A model generated the notes under the pieces. It was not told the DNA's origin. It did no database searches and saw nothing but the letters and a program-made list of their open reading frames with translations. Below, piece by piece: positions 34,423-43,009 of a stretch of DNA of 64,000 nt. Source of the stretch: Novosphingobium sp. FKTRR1 (GTDB lineage Bacteria > Pseudomonadota > Alphaproteobacteria > Sphingomonadales > Sphingomonadaceae); contig NZ_JAIZDA010000009.1 in the NCBI RefSeq assembly GCF_020404405.1, forward strand, positions 78,650 to 142,649, given 5' to 3'. Both the position numbers and the translations under genes were made by a program. Every line of letters begins with the position of its first letter. The stretch's first letter is position 1.

Positions 34423-34976
34423 CCCGCTTCGGCTACGTCATGACGACGTATTTCTCCGTCCTTGGCATGGGCCTCGCTTCATTCCTGCCTTTGCCGCTCC
34501 GGCTGGTCTGGAATGCATCGGCCAGCGTTCCCATCGGTCTCTATGGGCTTGAACCGCCGCGCAATCTTAGCGTCGGCGATCTGGTCGCCGTGACACCGCA
34601 GCGGCCGCTGGCCGATTTCATGGTGGAGCGCGGTTACCTCGGTAGGGGCGTGCCGCTGATGAAGCATGTGGCCGCACTGCCGGGACAGACTGTTTGCCGG
34701 CTGAGGAGCACCATCACTGTCGATGGCATGGCCCTTGGCGAGGCGCTCGCCCATGACCGCAAAGGACGCGATCTGCCGGTCTGGCAGGGGTGCCATTCCA
34801 TCGCGGCTGGCACCGTCTTCCTGATGAACGCCGCTGTTCCCGACAGTCTCGACGGTCGCTATTTCGGCCCGATCTCCGCTCGCACGATCATAGGTCGAGC
34901 CACGCCGATCTACACCGACGAAGCGGCGAACGGCCAATTCGTCTGGCGCGCAAACGACCAGCTGGCGGCGCGCTGA
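34419..34976 (+). CDS. traF: TraF signal-peptidase-like pilin maturase (S26)
   Basis: 185 residues. N-terminal membrane helix followed by the S26 catalytic Ser in NASASVPIGLYG (about S36) and the Lys general base in PLMKHVAALPGQTVC (about K82). In RP4, TraF processes and cyclises the TrbC pilin subunit; the trbC gene here at 43993 is the expected substrate. Overlaps the DUF2840 gene (ATGA). The ATG with GAGGG upstream is preferred to the longer open frame. Confidence 0.92.
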   Translation: MTRFGYVMTTYFSVLGMGLASFLPLPLRLVWNASASVPIGLYGLEPPRNLSVGDLVAVTPQRPLADFMVERGYLGRGVPLMKHVAALPGQTVCRLRSTITVDGMALGEALAHDRKGRDLPVWQGCHSIAAGTVFLMNAAVPDSLDGRYFGPISARTIIGRATPIYTDEAANGQFVWRANDQLAAR

Positions 34977-35044
34977 CCACGCCCCTTCGGCCCCGTCATC
35001 GCTCACCAAACAGCATCTCAACCGGCAACGCGAGGAGACCTACA

Positions 35045-35392
35045 ATGCCACAGATCGGCACCTTCACTGAAACGGCGGACGGCTTTGTCGGACGTATCCA
35101 TACTTTCTCGCATTGCCAGGAAGTCGGCATCCTGCCCGCCGAGCCGTCTGATGCTGAAAATGCGCCGGACTTTCGCATTCATATACGTCTTGACGACGGC
35201 ATCGAGGTCGGACCCGTGATTGGCGCGGGCTGGAAACGTGCCGGCGAGCGTGCCGGCATCTTCATCGCGCTGATCATCGACGATCCCGCTCTGCCGCAGC
35301 CCATTCGCGCCAATCTGTTCCGCGCCGGCGCCGACGGTGCGTCCTGGACACTGCACTGGAATCGCATTTCCAGGCGCGATGCGCGGGATTGA
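35045..35392 (+). CDS. DUF736 family protein, second copy
   Basis: 115 residues, starting MPQIGTFTETADGFVGRIHTFSHCQEVGILPAE and containing FRIHIRLDDGIEVGPVIGAGWKRAGERAGIFIALIIDDPALPQPIRANLF, the same plan as the gene at 30180. GAGGAG precedes the ATG. Only four bases separate its stop from the transglycosylase start. The frame upstream of the ATG lies antisense to nothing and has no start signals. Function unknown; a relaxosome or regulatory role is sometimes suggested. Confidence 0.88.
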   Translation: MPQIGTFTETADGFVGRIHTFSHCQEVGILPAEPSDAENAPDFRIHIRLDDGIEVGPVIGAGWKRAGERAGIFIALIIDDPALPQPIRANLFRAGADGASWTLHWNRISRRDARD

Positions 35393-35396
35393 TGCC

Positions 35397-36101
35397 ATGC
35401 ACCGCTCTGCACTCCTTTTCCTTTCCGGCCTGACTTGCGCCTGCTCCCTGCCGACGGCCGCGCTCGCGCAATCGGCTGCGACCGAACGCGCGATGCCAGG
35501 AGTTCCGTTCAGCGAATTCATCACCGAGGCGGCGTCACGCTTTGCGCTTCCTCCAGCCTGGCTGCACGCCATCATGCATGCCGAAAGTCGCGGAAAGTCC
35601 CGCGCCATTTCGCCAATGGGGGCGATGGGCCTGATGCAGATCATGCCCGTGACATGGGACTATTTGCGCGCACGGCATCGCCTTGGACCAGACGCTTTCG
35701 ATCCGCACGACAACATCATCGCAGGCGCTGGATACATCCGTGAGCTGTATGATCGCTACGGCTCGCCTGGCTGGATAGCAGCCTACAATGCCGGCCCCGG
35801 GCGCTATGAAGCTTCGCTCAGGGGGCGACCTTTGCCCGCCGAAACTCGCGCCTATGTCGCTGTGGTCGCACCCGCGATCGGGCAGAATCGCGTTGCAAGC
35901 ACTCCGACAATTGCGATGGTCGATCGCTTCGCTTGGACACGTTCGCCGATCTTCGTCGGGCGCCGTGACGTCTCCGGTGCGCTGACGGCAGAGCCAGCTG
36001 ACGCGCAAGGTATCGAGCCTCTGCAACGTGCCGACACCGCTCCAGCCAAGCAAACCCACGGCCTCTTCGTTGCGCGGACTGCAGGGGCAGGACCTCAATG
36101 A
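35397..36101 (+). CDS. Lytic murein transglycosylase of the transfer system
   Basis: 234 residues with an N-terminal signal peptide (MHRSALLFLSGLTCACSLPTAALAQ). The Slt-type domain has the catalytic Glu in HAESRGKSRAISPMGAMGLMQIMP (about E63) and the AYNAGPGRYEASLRG motif. It opens the peptidoglycan for the secretion channel. C-terminal 60 residues are unstructured. The start at 35397 is set by the signal peptide. Confidence 0.92.
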   Translation: MHRSALLFLSGLTCACSLPTAALAQSAATERAMPGVPFSEFITEAASRFALPPAWLHAIMHAESRGKSRAISPMGAMGLMQIMPVTWDYLRARHRLGPDAFDPHDNIIAGAGYIRELYDRYGSPGWIAAYNAGPGRYEASLRGRPLPAETRAYVAVVAPAIGQNRVASTPTIAMVDRFAWTRSPIFVGRRDVSGALTAEPADAQGIEPLQRADTAPAKQTHGLFVARTAGAGPQ

Positions 36102-36332
36102 TCGACACCTCACCCAATCGCATTCTCTCGAAGGATAGCGGGAGATGGGGGGAGACTGCGCCCACAACCGAGGGAGGGCAGGATAAAAGGGTGCACGTTG
36201 CGCCCCGGTCGGTTGGTTGCTTTTTCGAGGTTTTTGTGGCCCTTGCACACCTTGTGCCGGGTATTGGCAAGGTGCCGAACCTACCTAACAGTCTGTTTAT
36301 CCATCGCTTTTTGCACATTGTTCGGTGCACCG
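36102..36332. other. Candidate origin of transfer (oriT) upstream of the relaxase
   Basis: 231 bases without a good gene. CACCTTG (36248-36254) and CAAGGTG (36268-36274) form a perfect 7-bp inverted repeat with a 13-base spacer containing an extra CC/GG pair. A run of pyrimidine/purine-rich sequence flanks it. An inverted repeat immediately before a relaxase gene is where oriT and nic are usually found. I do not identify the nic site. Confidence 0.5.
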
Positions 36333-38072
36333 ATGGCCGATGACCGCGAATTTCGCATCCGCCCTGGCCGCATTCGTTCATCGGGCTCGCAGCGCGCACG
36401 GCCATTCATCGCCCAAGCCTTGGCGGCAGCCGAGCGAGCTGGCGGCGGCATCTCCCGGGCTGGCCGCATCAAGACGAGAAATACCTCGCGTTTCGGCCGA
36501 GGACAGCGCGCCAGCATCCAGGCCAACAGGCTCATAACCGCACGAACACGCGGCGCCGTCGTCAAGGCGCGCATCGTCCGGCACAATGCACGCAGCGCGC
36601 CGCTTACGACCCATCTCGATTATCTGCGCCGCGAAGGCGTTACCCGCGATGGCGAGAAAGCCCGTCTGTTCGGTCCGGATAAGAGCAACGTCGAAGGCGG
36701 GGCGTTCGCTGAGCGCTGTCAGGATGACCGCCACCATTTCCGGTTCATCGTTTCACCCGATGACGCACTGGAGATGTCGGATCTCCAAAGTTTCACCGGC
36801 GAGTTGGTAGCGCAGATGGAAAAGGATCTCGGCACGAGGCTCGATTGGGCCGCCGTCGATCATTGGAACACCGAACATCCCCACGTCCACCTCATCGTGC
36901 GCGGTGTACGTGACGACGGGCAGGATCTGGTCATCGCCCGGGACTACATCAAGGAAGGCATGCGCGATCGGGCGCGCGACCTCATCACCCAGGAATTGGG
37001 GCCGCGCACCGACCTCGAGATTCGTCGGACCCTCGAACATCAGATCGGCGCGGAGCGGTGGACTCAGCTCGACCGGCAATTGGTTCGTGATGGCGGCATG
37101 AACGGTGTCATCGACGTGGCGCCGCTGCCCGGCGGGGAGCCTGATCCGTTCCAGTCTCTCAAAGTCGGTCGCCTCCGCAAATTGGAGGCGTTCGGGCTCG
37201 CAGAACAGATCGGTCCCGGCCAATGGTCCATCGGGGCCAGGGCCGAGGCAACCTTGCGCGAAATCGGCGAGCGCGGCGACATCATCAAGCGCATGCACCG
37301 GGCACTGACCGAACGCGGCATAGAACGCGCCGCTGCCAGTTACGTACTTGCCGCCGAGCTTTTCGACCAGCCGGTTGTGGGCCGGCTGGTGACGCGCGGG
37401 CTCGACGATGAATTGAAGGGCACCGCCTATGCGGTGGTCGACGGCATCGATGGGAGAGCCCATCACATCAGGCTGTCCGACCTTGATGCCGCTGGTGCTT
37501 GCACGCCAGGCTCCATCGTCGAACTACGTGCCTTTGATGACGCGCGTGGGATGCGGCGTGTAGCACTGGCCATCCGATCAGACCTTGACATCGACCATCA
37601 GATCAAAGCCGCCGGTGCGACCTGGCTCGACCGACAAGCCATCGCCAAGGAACCAGCCAGCTTGTCAGAAGGCGGCTTCGGTGGCGACGTGCGTGAAGCA
37701 CTGGGCCGCCGTGCCGAACATCTGATCGGCCAAGGGCTCGCCGAGCGACACGGTGTGCAGGTTCGGTTCGCGCGCAATCTCATCGATACGCTTCGGCGGC
37801 AAGAATTGGACGCTCTTGGGGACAGGCTCTCCGCCGAGACCGGCAAGCCCTTCAACCACGCAAGCAACGGCGAATATGTGGCCGGGACTTACCGACAGCG
37901 CATGACGTTGGCGTCTGGCCGCTTCGCAATGCTCGATGATGGTCTCGGCTTCCAGCTCGTGCCCTGGACGCCCGCCCTTGAAAAGCACCTCGGTCGCCAC
38001 GTTTCCGGCGTGGCGCGGGGCGACGGCGGCATCGACTGGAGCTTCGCCCGCAAGCGGGGGCTCGGTCTCTGA
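36333..38072 (+). CDS. Relaxase (VirD2-like, DUF3363 C-terminal)
   Basis: 579 residues. N-terminal relaxase domain: a HLDYLRREG motif with the candidate active Tyr (about 98), FRFIVSPDDA, and the HxH metal motif in HWNTEHPHVHLIVRG (about 176-186). The rest matches the DUF3363 region of alphaproteobacterial ICE relaxases. It would nick at the nearby oriT and lead strand transfer. The ATG at 36333 has no strong ribosome site. The open frame upstream to 36198 lies in the oriT candidate and is not preferred. Basic N-terminus agrees with DNA binding. Confidence 0.9.
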   Translation: MADDREFRIRPGRIRSSGSQRARPFIAQALAAAERAGGGISRAGRIKTRNTSRFGRGQRASIQANRLITARTRGAVVKARIVRHNARSAPLTTHLDYLRREGVTRDGEKARLFGPDKSNVEGGAFAERCQDDRHHFRFIVSPDDALEMSDLQSFTGELVAQMEKDLGTRLDWAAVDHWNTEHPHVHLIVRGVRDDGQDLVIARDYIKEGMRDRARDLITQELGPRTDLEIRRTLEHQIGAERWTQLDRQLVRDGGMNGVIDVAPLPGGEPDPFQSLKVGRLRKLEAFGLAEQIGPGQWSIGARAEATLREIGERGDIIKRMHRALTERGIERAAASYVLAAELFDQPVVGRLVTRGLDDELKGTAYAVVDGIDGRAHHIRLSDLDAAGACTPGSIVELRAFDDARGMRRVALAIRSDLDIDHQIKAAGATWLDRQAIAKEPASLSEGGFGGDVREALGRRAEHLIGQGLAERHGVQVRFARNLIDTLRRQELDALGDRLSAETGKPFNHASNGEYVAGTYRQRMTLASGRFAMLDDGLGFQLVPWTPALEKHLGRHVSGVARGDGGIDWSFARKRGLGL

Positions 38073-38099
38073 TCCATCACATACGAAAGGACCATTTTT

Positions 38100-40088
38100 A
38101 TGTCCGCGACCAAGATACTGTGGGGCCAGGTCATTACCGTCATCCTGATCGTGCTCACTACGACATGGGCAGCGACGGAATGGGTGGCCTGGCGCCTGGC
38201 ATTCCAGCCAGAATTGGGCGCGCCATGGTTCCGGCTTTTCGGTTTCCCCTTCTATCTGCCGCCCTCGTTCTTCTGGTGGTGGTACGGCTTCGATGCCTAT
38301 GCACCAGCCATCTTCGTCGAGGGGGCCTATATCGCTGCCTCCGGTGGCCTGATTTCGGTTGTCGTCGCCATCGCCATGTCAGTCTGGCGTGCGCGCGAAG
38401 CGAAGAAGGTCGAGACCTATGGCTCGGCGCGCTGGGCAGAACCCGGTGAGGTTCGCTCCGCAGGCCTGCTTGGTCCCGATGGTGTCGTTCTCGGCCGCTT
38501 TCAGCACGAGTATTTGCGGCACAATGGCCCTGAGCATGTGCTGTGCTTTGCACCGACCCGCTCGGGTAAGGGCGTCGGCCTGGTCGTGCCCTCGCTGCTG
38601 GCATGGCCGGGTTCTGCCATCGTCCACGACATCAAGGGCGAGAACTGGCAACTTACTGCGGGCTTTCGGGCGCGTTTCGGGCGCGTGCTGCTGTTTGACC
38701 CGACCAATGCAAAGTCCGCCGCCTACAATCCACTGCTCGAAGTTCGGCGCGGCGAATGGGAAGTGCGCGACGTCCAGAACATCGCGGACATTCTGGTCGA
38801 TCCCGAAGGCAGCCTTGAGAAGCGCAACCACTGGGAGAAAACCAGCCACGCCCTGCTGGTCGGCGCGATCCTCCACGTCCTTTACGCCGAAGCCGACAAA
38901 ACGCTCGCCGGCGTCGCTGCCTTCCTGTCCGATCCCAAGCGCCCTATCGAATCGACGCTCGCTGCAATGATGACGACGGCGCATCTGGGCAAGGTCGGCC
39001 CACATCCCGTCATCGCCAGTGCTGCCCGCGAATTGCTCAACAAATCGGACAACGAGCGATCAGGTGTGCTGTCGACCGCCATGTCGTTCCTCGGCCTCTA
39101 CCGGGACCCGGTGGTCGCCGCCGTGACCCGGCGCTGCGACTGGCGGATCGCCGACATCGTAAGCGGAAAGCATCCGACCACGCTCTATCTCGTCATCCCA
39201 CCATCCGACATCAACCGGACAAAGCCGCTCATTCGGCTCCTGCTCAACCAGATCGGACGCCGGCTCACGGAGGACTTGCAAGCCAAGTGCCACCGGCATC
39301 GCTTGCTCTTGATGCTGGACGAGTTTCCCGCGCTTGGCCGCCTCGACTTCTTCGAAAGCGCGCTGGCGTTCATGGCAGGCTACGGACTGAAGAGCTTCCT
39401 CATCGCGCAGTCGTTGAACCAGATCGAGAAGGCCTATGGTCCGAACAACTCGATCCTCGACAATTGCCATGTCCGGGTGAGCTTCGCGACAAACGACGAG
39501 CGCACCGCCAAGCGTGTCTCGGATGCGCTCGGCACCGCCACTGAAATGAAGGCCATGCGCAATTATGCCGGGCACCGCCTCTCGCCCTGGCTCGGGCATC
39601 TGATGGTGTCGCGATCCGAAACCGCGCGTCCCTTGCTGACACCGGGCGAGATCATGCAGCTTCCGCCCGCCGATGAAATCGTCATGGCTGCGGGCATTCC
39701 CCCGATCCGGGCCATGAAAGCCCGCTATTTCGAGGACTCCCGTTTCAGAGAGCGCATATTGCCGCCGCCTGAACTGGACGTACCGAAACAAGGGCAGGCG
39801 GACGACTGGACCGGATTGGCGTTGCCAGCGCCGCCGGCGGTCCCAGAGGCAATGCTGACTGGTGGTGGGGATGATGATCCTACGGATTCCGAGCGCCGCC
39901 ATCAGCCCGAATTGAGTCTGGCCAAGCCCGCGGAGAGCCCGCAGCCTATCCCCAATGAGTTCGAGATCGACAGCGAGCACAATGATGATGGAGACGATCT
40001 GGCTGCACGAAACCGCGCATTGACCGGGATCATGCAGGGCGTAGCGCGTCAAGCTTCGCTCGACCTCGGCGACGGGATTGAGATCTGA
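38100..40088 (+). CDS. traG: Type IV coupling protein TraG/VirD4
   Basis: 662 residues. Two N-terminal membrane segments (VITVILIVLTTTWAATEWVAW; YIAASGGLISVVVAIAMSVW), Walker A APTRSGKGVG (about 151-160), Walker B LLLMLDEFPALGRL (about 400-412), and GYGLKSFLIAQSLNQIEKAYG. It brings the relaxosome to the T4SS. The C-terminal 90 residues are acidic and Pro-rich, as in this family. AAAGGA precedes the ATG. Normal length. Confidence 0.95.
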   Translation: MSATKILWGQVITVILIVLTTTWAATEWVAWRLAFQPELGAPWFRLFGFPFYLPPSFFWWWYGFDAYAPAIFVEGAYIAASGGLISVVVAIAMSVWRAREAKKVETYGSARWAEPGEVRSAGLLGPDGVVLGRFQHEYLRHNGPEHVLCFAPTRSGKGVGLVVPSLLAWPGSAIVHDIKGENWQLTAGFRARFGRVLLFDPTNAKSAAYNPLLEVRRGEWEVRDVQNIADILVDPEGSLEKRNHWEKTSHALLVGAILHVLYAEADKTLAGVAAFLSDPKRPIESTLAAMMTTAHLGKVGPHPVIASAARELLNKSDNERSGVLSTAMSFLGLYRDPVVAAVTRRCDWRIADIVSGKHPTTLYLVIPPSDINRTKPLIRLLLNQIGRRLTEDLQAKCHRHRLLLMLDEFPALGRLDFFESALAFMAGYGLKSFLIAQSLNQIEKAYGPNNSILDNCHVRVSFATNDERTAKRVSDALGTATEMKAMRNYAGHRLSPWLGHLMVSRSETARPLLTPGEIMQLPPADEIVMAAGIPPIRAMKARYFEDSRFRERILPPPELDVPKQGQADDWTGLALPAPPAVPEAMLTGGGDDDPTDSERRHQPELSLAKPAESPQPIPNEFEIDSEHNDDGDDLAARNRALTGIMQGVARQASLDLGDGIEI

Positions 40089-40091
40089 CAG

Positions 40092-40553
40092 ATGACCATC
40101 CGCAAGAAGAAGGCGCAGATTTCCGTTTATCTCGACCCTGATGTCATGACGATGCTGGCGGATTATGCCGCACGTCGCAATCAGTCACAGTCGTTGGTAG
40201 CGGAAGCGGCCATCGCTTCGTTCCTTTCGCCGGATGCTGCCGACCGACGCGAAGCGGCTTTCGCTAAACGGCTCGATCAGCTCGATCGACGTATGGCGCG
40301 AACGGAACGCGATGTGGGCATTGGAATCGAGACCTTGGCGGTTTTCATCCGCTTCTGGCTGGCGACCACACCTGCCTTGCCAGAACCGGCGGCCCATGCT
40401 GCCCGGGCCAAAGCCGGCGAACGCTACGACGCCTTTGTCACGGCACTCGGCCGACGGTTGGCCAAGGGACCGAGGCTGCGTCAGGAAATCCCAGAGGAAC
40501 GCGCGGTTGAAGGTAGCGGTGCTTCGCCATCTCATCCGCTCAAAACGGAATGA
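40092..40553 (+). CDS. Ribbon-helix-helix (CopG-like) transfer protein
   Basis: 153 residues. N-terminal RHH: KKAQISVYLDPDVMTMLADYAARRNQSQSLVAEAAIASFL. Its place directly after traG is that of the CopG-type gene preceding trbB in other ICEs of this class. Its 3' end overlaps the 3' end of the opposed third gene of the hip operon by 14 bases, which marks the left border of that inserted unit. A DNA-binding or accessory relaxosome role is inferred. Confidence 0.85.
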   Translation: MTIRKKKAQISVYLDPDVMTMLADYAARRNQSQSLVAEAAIASFLSPDAADRREAAFAKRLDQLDRRMARTERDVGIGIETLAVFIRFWLATTPALPEPAAHAARAKAGERYDAFVTALGRRLAKGPRLRQEIPEERAVEGSGASPSHPLKTE

Positions 40554-40977
40554 CCCCACTGCGGAATGCGGCAACGACTTCCGACCGCTCCACGAACTCC
40601 CGCTTATTCTCGATGTTCCACTCAGGAAAGGAGAGGAACAAGGGATCGGCGAGAACGCCGATCCGCGGCTTGCGGCCGGCGAATTGGTGAGCGGTCAGAT
40701 CGTAGTTCCAGTCACCTACCATGACCCAGAAATGGTGATCATATCCACAAGCCTTCGATCCCTTGATAATGCAGACGTTGTCGAGGCGATATTTCTCTTC
40801 GAGGAGGTAGGTCAGCATGAGCGACACGCTCTCGCAGCAATTCTGCGGGTAGGAATATCCGAAGGGGTAGTCGAAGATCCTTTCGAGCCTGTTTCTCTCC
40901 AGAAACCCCAGCAACTTGGTCGCTGAGCCGTCGATGTCGGTTTTTCGGACCTTGGGATTCCCATTTGTGCGGTGCAT
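40540..40977 (-). CDS. Third gene of hip operon: Cys-His-Asp (transglutaminase/papain-like?) protein
   Basis: 145 residues from the ATG at 40977; an in-frame TTG at 40986 overlapping the hipA stop is also possible. It follows hipA within 5 bases. The sequence has YPQNCCESVSLMLTYLLEE, then YDHHFWVMVGDWNYDLTAHQF, so C47/C48, H81/H82 and D93 are in the order and spacing of a transglutaminase or papain-type catalytic triad, and the DLTAxQF-like segment supports this. I know of no such gene as a standard part of hipBA loci. No signal peptide. Fold assignment is a guess from motifs; the role, for example modifying the kinase or its target, is speculation. Confidence 0.72.
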   Translation of the reverse strand: MHRTNGNPKVRKTDIDGSATKLLGFLERNRLERIFDYPFGYSYPQNCCESVSLMLTYLLEEKYRLDNVCIIKGSKACGYDHHFWVMVGDWNYDLTAHQFAGRKPRIGVLADPLFLSFPEWNIENKREFVERSEVVAAFRSGVIPF

Positions 40978-40982
40978 TGCAC

Positions 40983-42293
40983 TCAAAGTTGCGGCACTCC
41001 ATCGACATACCCTTCGAAGGCGTAATCATTGAGGAACTGGCGGCGCCACAGATATCCGCGATCAACTTCGCTCAGTGCGGCTTCCTCGCAGATATTGGGC
41101 CACAACCGGGCGATCTTGACGATCTGGTCGTTGATCAGATCACGGGCATCGCGGTCGCTGAGCAGAAAATTCGGCGCCGATAGGCGGCAGCTTTCCAGCA
41201 GGCTGCGCTTGTCCTCACCATTCACCAGCATCGCCTGATTGGCCACCCGGCCATTTCGTGGCTGCGGGCATATGTCGTATGCCTGGGTGAGTGTGAGGCT
41301 GGCACCATCCCAGAAGGCCGCATGGTTGCGGGCGTGGTCGTCGGTATTGCCTGTCAGCACGTTGAAGACCATCCGCCCGAACAGTTCGCGCAGAGTCGCT
41401 TGCGGATCGGTGAAGCGCGCGCGCACCATCTCTGCGAGATCGACATAGCTCGCATAGCGGGCCTGCATTTCGGAGAGGCCAAACATCGTCAGGGCAGAGA
41501 CCATTGCCCGGCGAGTCCAGCCAGTGCCGTTCCATTTGCGGTCGAAGCGGCGCACTAGGAGGACATCCTTGCCGCTCGCCTGCGTCAGTTGAACGGGCGC
41601 GACGTCGAGGCCCACTTCTGCCGCCAGGCGCATCGCAACGAACTCGGCCTTCACCACGGCCATGGTATCATTGGTGGCTGAGAATTTGGCGATGAACTTG
41701 TCTTCGCCATTCTGGATCAAGGCCTTGGGACGTGCGCCGCCTATCGAACTCCCGTGGAACAGCGCCTTGTCCAGAGCCGGGGGAATGGGTTCGCCGCGCT
41801 CGACCCGTTCGGCCGCTTCCAGTAGTTCCTCAAGCGTCGCATTATCCTGCTCACGGGGCTGATACTTGTCGGCTGAGGTCTGGAAATCGAGCGCGCCAAT
41901 GCGATCGGAACCCGAATTGAGCATGAAGGTCAGTTCGTCGAACTCGACATTGTGCGCGGCCTCACCGCCAAGGCCCGTCAGACGATTGATGATGACCCGG
42001 CGCCCCCATGCGTCCGGCGCGCCGTCGCGCAAGCACCCGGCCATGTCGAGTGGTGCTTCGGGCAATATCCTGCCGCGCTGGAGTGGCAGCTCCGGTGCAT
42101 AGATCGGTATGGCGTTGGCGCGTTCGAGATAGGAACGGCCGTAGTTGAAGGCATAGAGGCCACCATCCAACTCGATCCTCCCGGCAATGACGGGCTCAAG
42201 CGCGCCCGGCAGCCATATCCACACGAAAGCTTCCGTGGCGGGCGCGATCGGATCGTGAGCCGTAGTGGTGGGCTGAGGGCGATCAGAAGTCAT
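40983..42293 (-). CDS. hipA: HipA-type serine/threonine kinase toxin
   Basis: 436 residues, full length for the family. The regulatory Ser/Gly loop is HGSSIGGARPKALI (about 181-191), the catalytic segment is NVLTGNTDDHARNHAAF (Asp-His 319-320, Asn 323), and the metal-binding Asp is in YDICPQP (D340). E. coli HipA phosphorylates glutamyl-tRNA synthetase; the target here is unknown. All catalytic residues are retained, so this looks active. It overlaps hipB by 11 bases and precedes a third gene closely. The locus lies on the opposite strand between the RHH and trbB genes. Confidence 0.93.
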   Translation of the reverse strand: MTSDRPQPTTTAHDPIAPATEAFVWIWLPGALEPVIAGRIELDGGLYAFNYGRSYLERANAIPIYAPELPLQRGRILPEAPLDMAGCLRDGAPDAWGRRVIINRLTGLGGEAAHNVEFDELTFMLNSGSDRIGALDFQTSADKYQPREQDNATLEELLEAAERVERGEPIPPALDKALFHGSSIGGARPKALIQNGEDKFIAKFSATNDTMAVVKAEFVAMRLAAEVGLDVAPVQLTQASGKDVLLVRRFDRKWNGTGWTRRAMVSALTMFGLSEMQARYASYVDLAEMVRARFTDPQATLRELFGRMVFNVLTGNTDDHARNHAAFWDGASLTLTQAYDICPQPRNGRVANQAMLVNGEDKRSLLESCRLSAPNFLLSDRDARDLINDQIVKIARLWPNICEEAALSEVDRGYLWRRQFLNDYAFEGYVDGVPQL

Positions 42294-42618
42294 CCTTCAC
42301 CTCCGAGCGAGGACGCCGCACCGACTGCGGAAGGAGCGCCAGCTTGTCGTTGACCCTGGAAATCTCGGGAGCAAGCCGCGAAGGCTCGTCAACAAAGAGC
42401 GGTACACCCACCAGCGTCGCAGCCTCGAACACCAGCCCGATTTCTACCTTGGGGTGCCCCTTTTCGATCAGTTGCAGCGTGCTGCGCGCGATACCTGCGC
42501 GGGCCGCCAAATCAGCCTCCGACATCTTGCGCTGTTTACGTGCGAGGCGAATGAGTCCGCCCATCATGGTCAGCGCTTCACGCGTCACGCGGGAATATGG
42601 GCGGGGATGGTTAGTCAC
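42283..42618 (-). CDS. hipB: HipB-type XRE antitoxin
   Basis: 111 residues from a GTG at 42618. The longer frame starts at an ATG at 42648, but that codon lies inside the first palindrome and has no ribosome site, whereas TTGAGG stands 5 bases before the GTG. HTH: MGGLIRLARKQRKMSEADLAARAGIARSTLQLIEKG. As in other hip loci it should bind the operators upstream, neutralise HipA and autorepress. It overlaps hipA by 11 bases. Confidence 0.88.
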   Translation of the reverse strand: MTNHPRPYSRVTREALTMMGGLIRLARKQRKMSEADLAARAGIARSTLQLIEKGHPKVEIGLVFEAATLVGVPLFVDEPSRLAPEISRVNDKLALLPQSVRRPRSEVKDDF

Positions 42619-42629
42619 ATGAACCTCAA

Positions 42630-42758
42630 TGCCGGTTATGGCGGTCATAAGGCCATTTCTCGACCGCGATAACGGTCAATACCAGCAACTATGTTAAAAA
42701 ACAATGGAATGACCGTGTAGGCAGTCATGAAGCCCATTCCTGACGGCTATGGCGGTCA
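42630..42758. promoter_or_regulatory. Four 18-bp palindromic operators upstream of hipB
   Basis: Imperfect palindromes of the form TGAC-N10-GTCA start at 42630, 42661, 42710 and 42741. Each is built around CGGT/ACCG-like inner bases. The spacing is 31, 49 and 31 bases, so they form two pairs on the same helical face. They are in the expected HipB-binding position, and the AT-rich segment between operators 2 and 3 would hold the promoter. Confidence 0.7.
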
Positions 42759-43009
42759 TTTCCAGACCTGCCGGCAGAACCTCAAGCTATTGGCGATGCC
42801 GAGCGCTTATCCGTGCTCTGTTACAGGCGACCAAGGCACTGCGCGTCGCCCCGCTGCCTTCCCAGATCGCCGGAACTCCGCCGTTTCCCTGTATTTGCAC
42901 GCCACGCTTCTACTACGACCGAAAGCTGTTGAACCGGCCGAATTTCTGGCTCTCTTAATCATCCCCAAGCCGGGGAGCGCCTGTTCTCCCCGGTGACACG
43001 GGGAACCCG
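42759..43009. other. trbB leader with hairpin
   Basis: No supported gene. CCGGGGAG (42970-42977) and CTCCCCGG (42986-42993) form a perfect 8-bp stem 16 bases before the trbB ATG, with GGGGAA as ribosome site between. It could modulate translation of the trb operon. Its left part reads like the edge of the hip insertion. Confidence 0.5.

Noticed and set aside
36098..36343. 81-residue forward ORF starting in the transglycosylase stop
   Set aside because: No family pattern, occupies the oriT candidate and overlaps the relaxase start in another frame.
42727..42996. 89-residue forward ORF upstream of trbB
   Set aside because: Composition is not gene-like and it overlaps the hip operators and the trbB leader hairpin.
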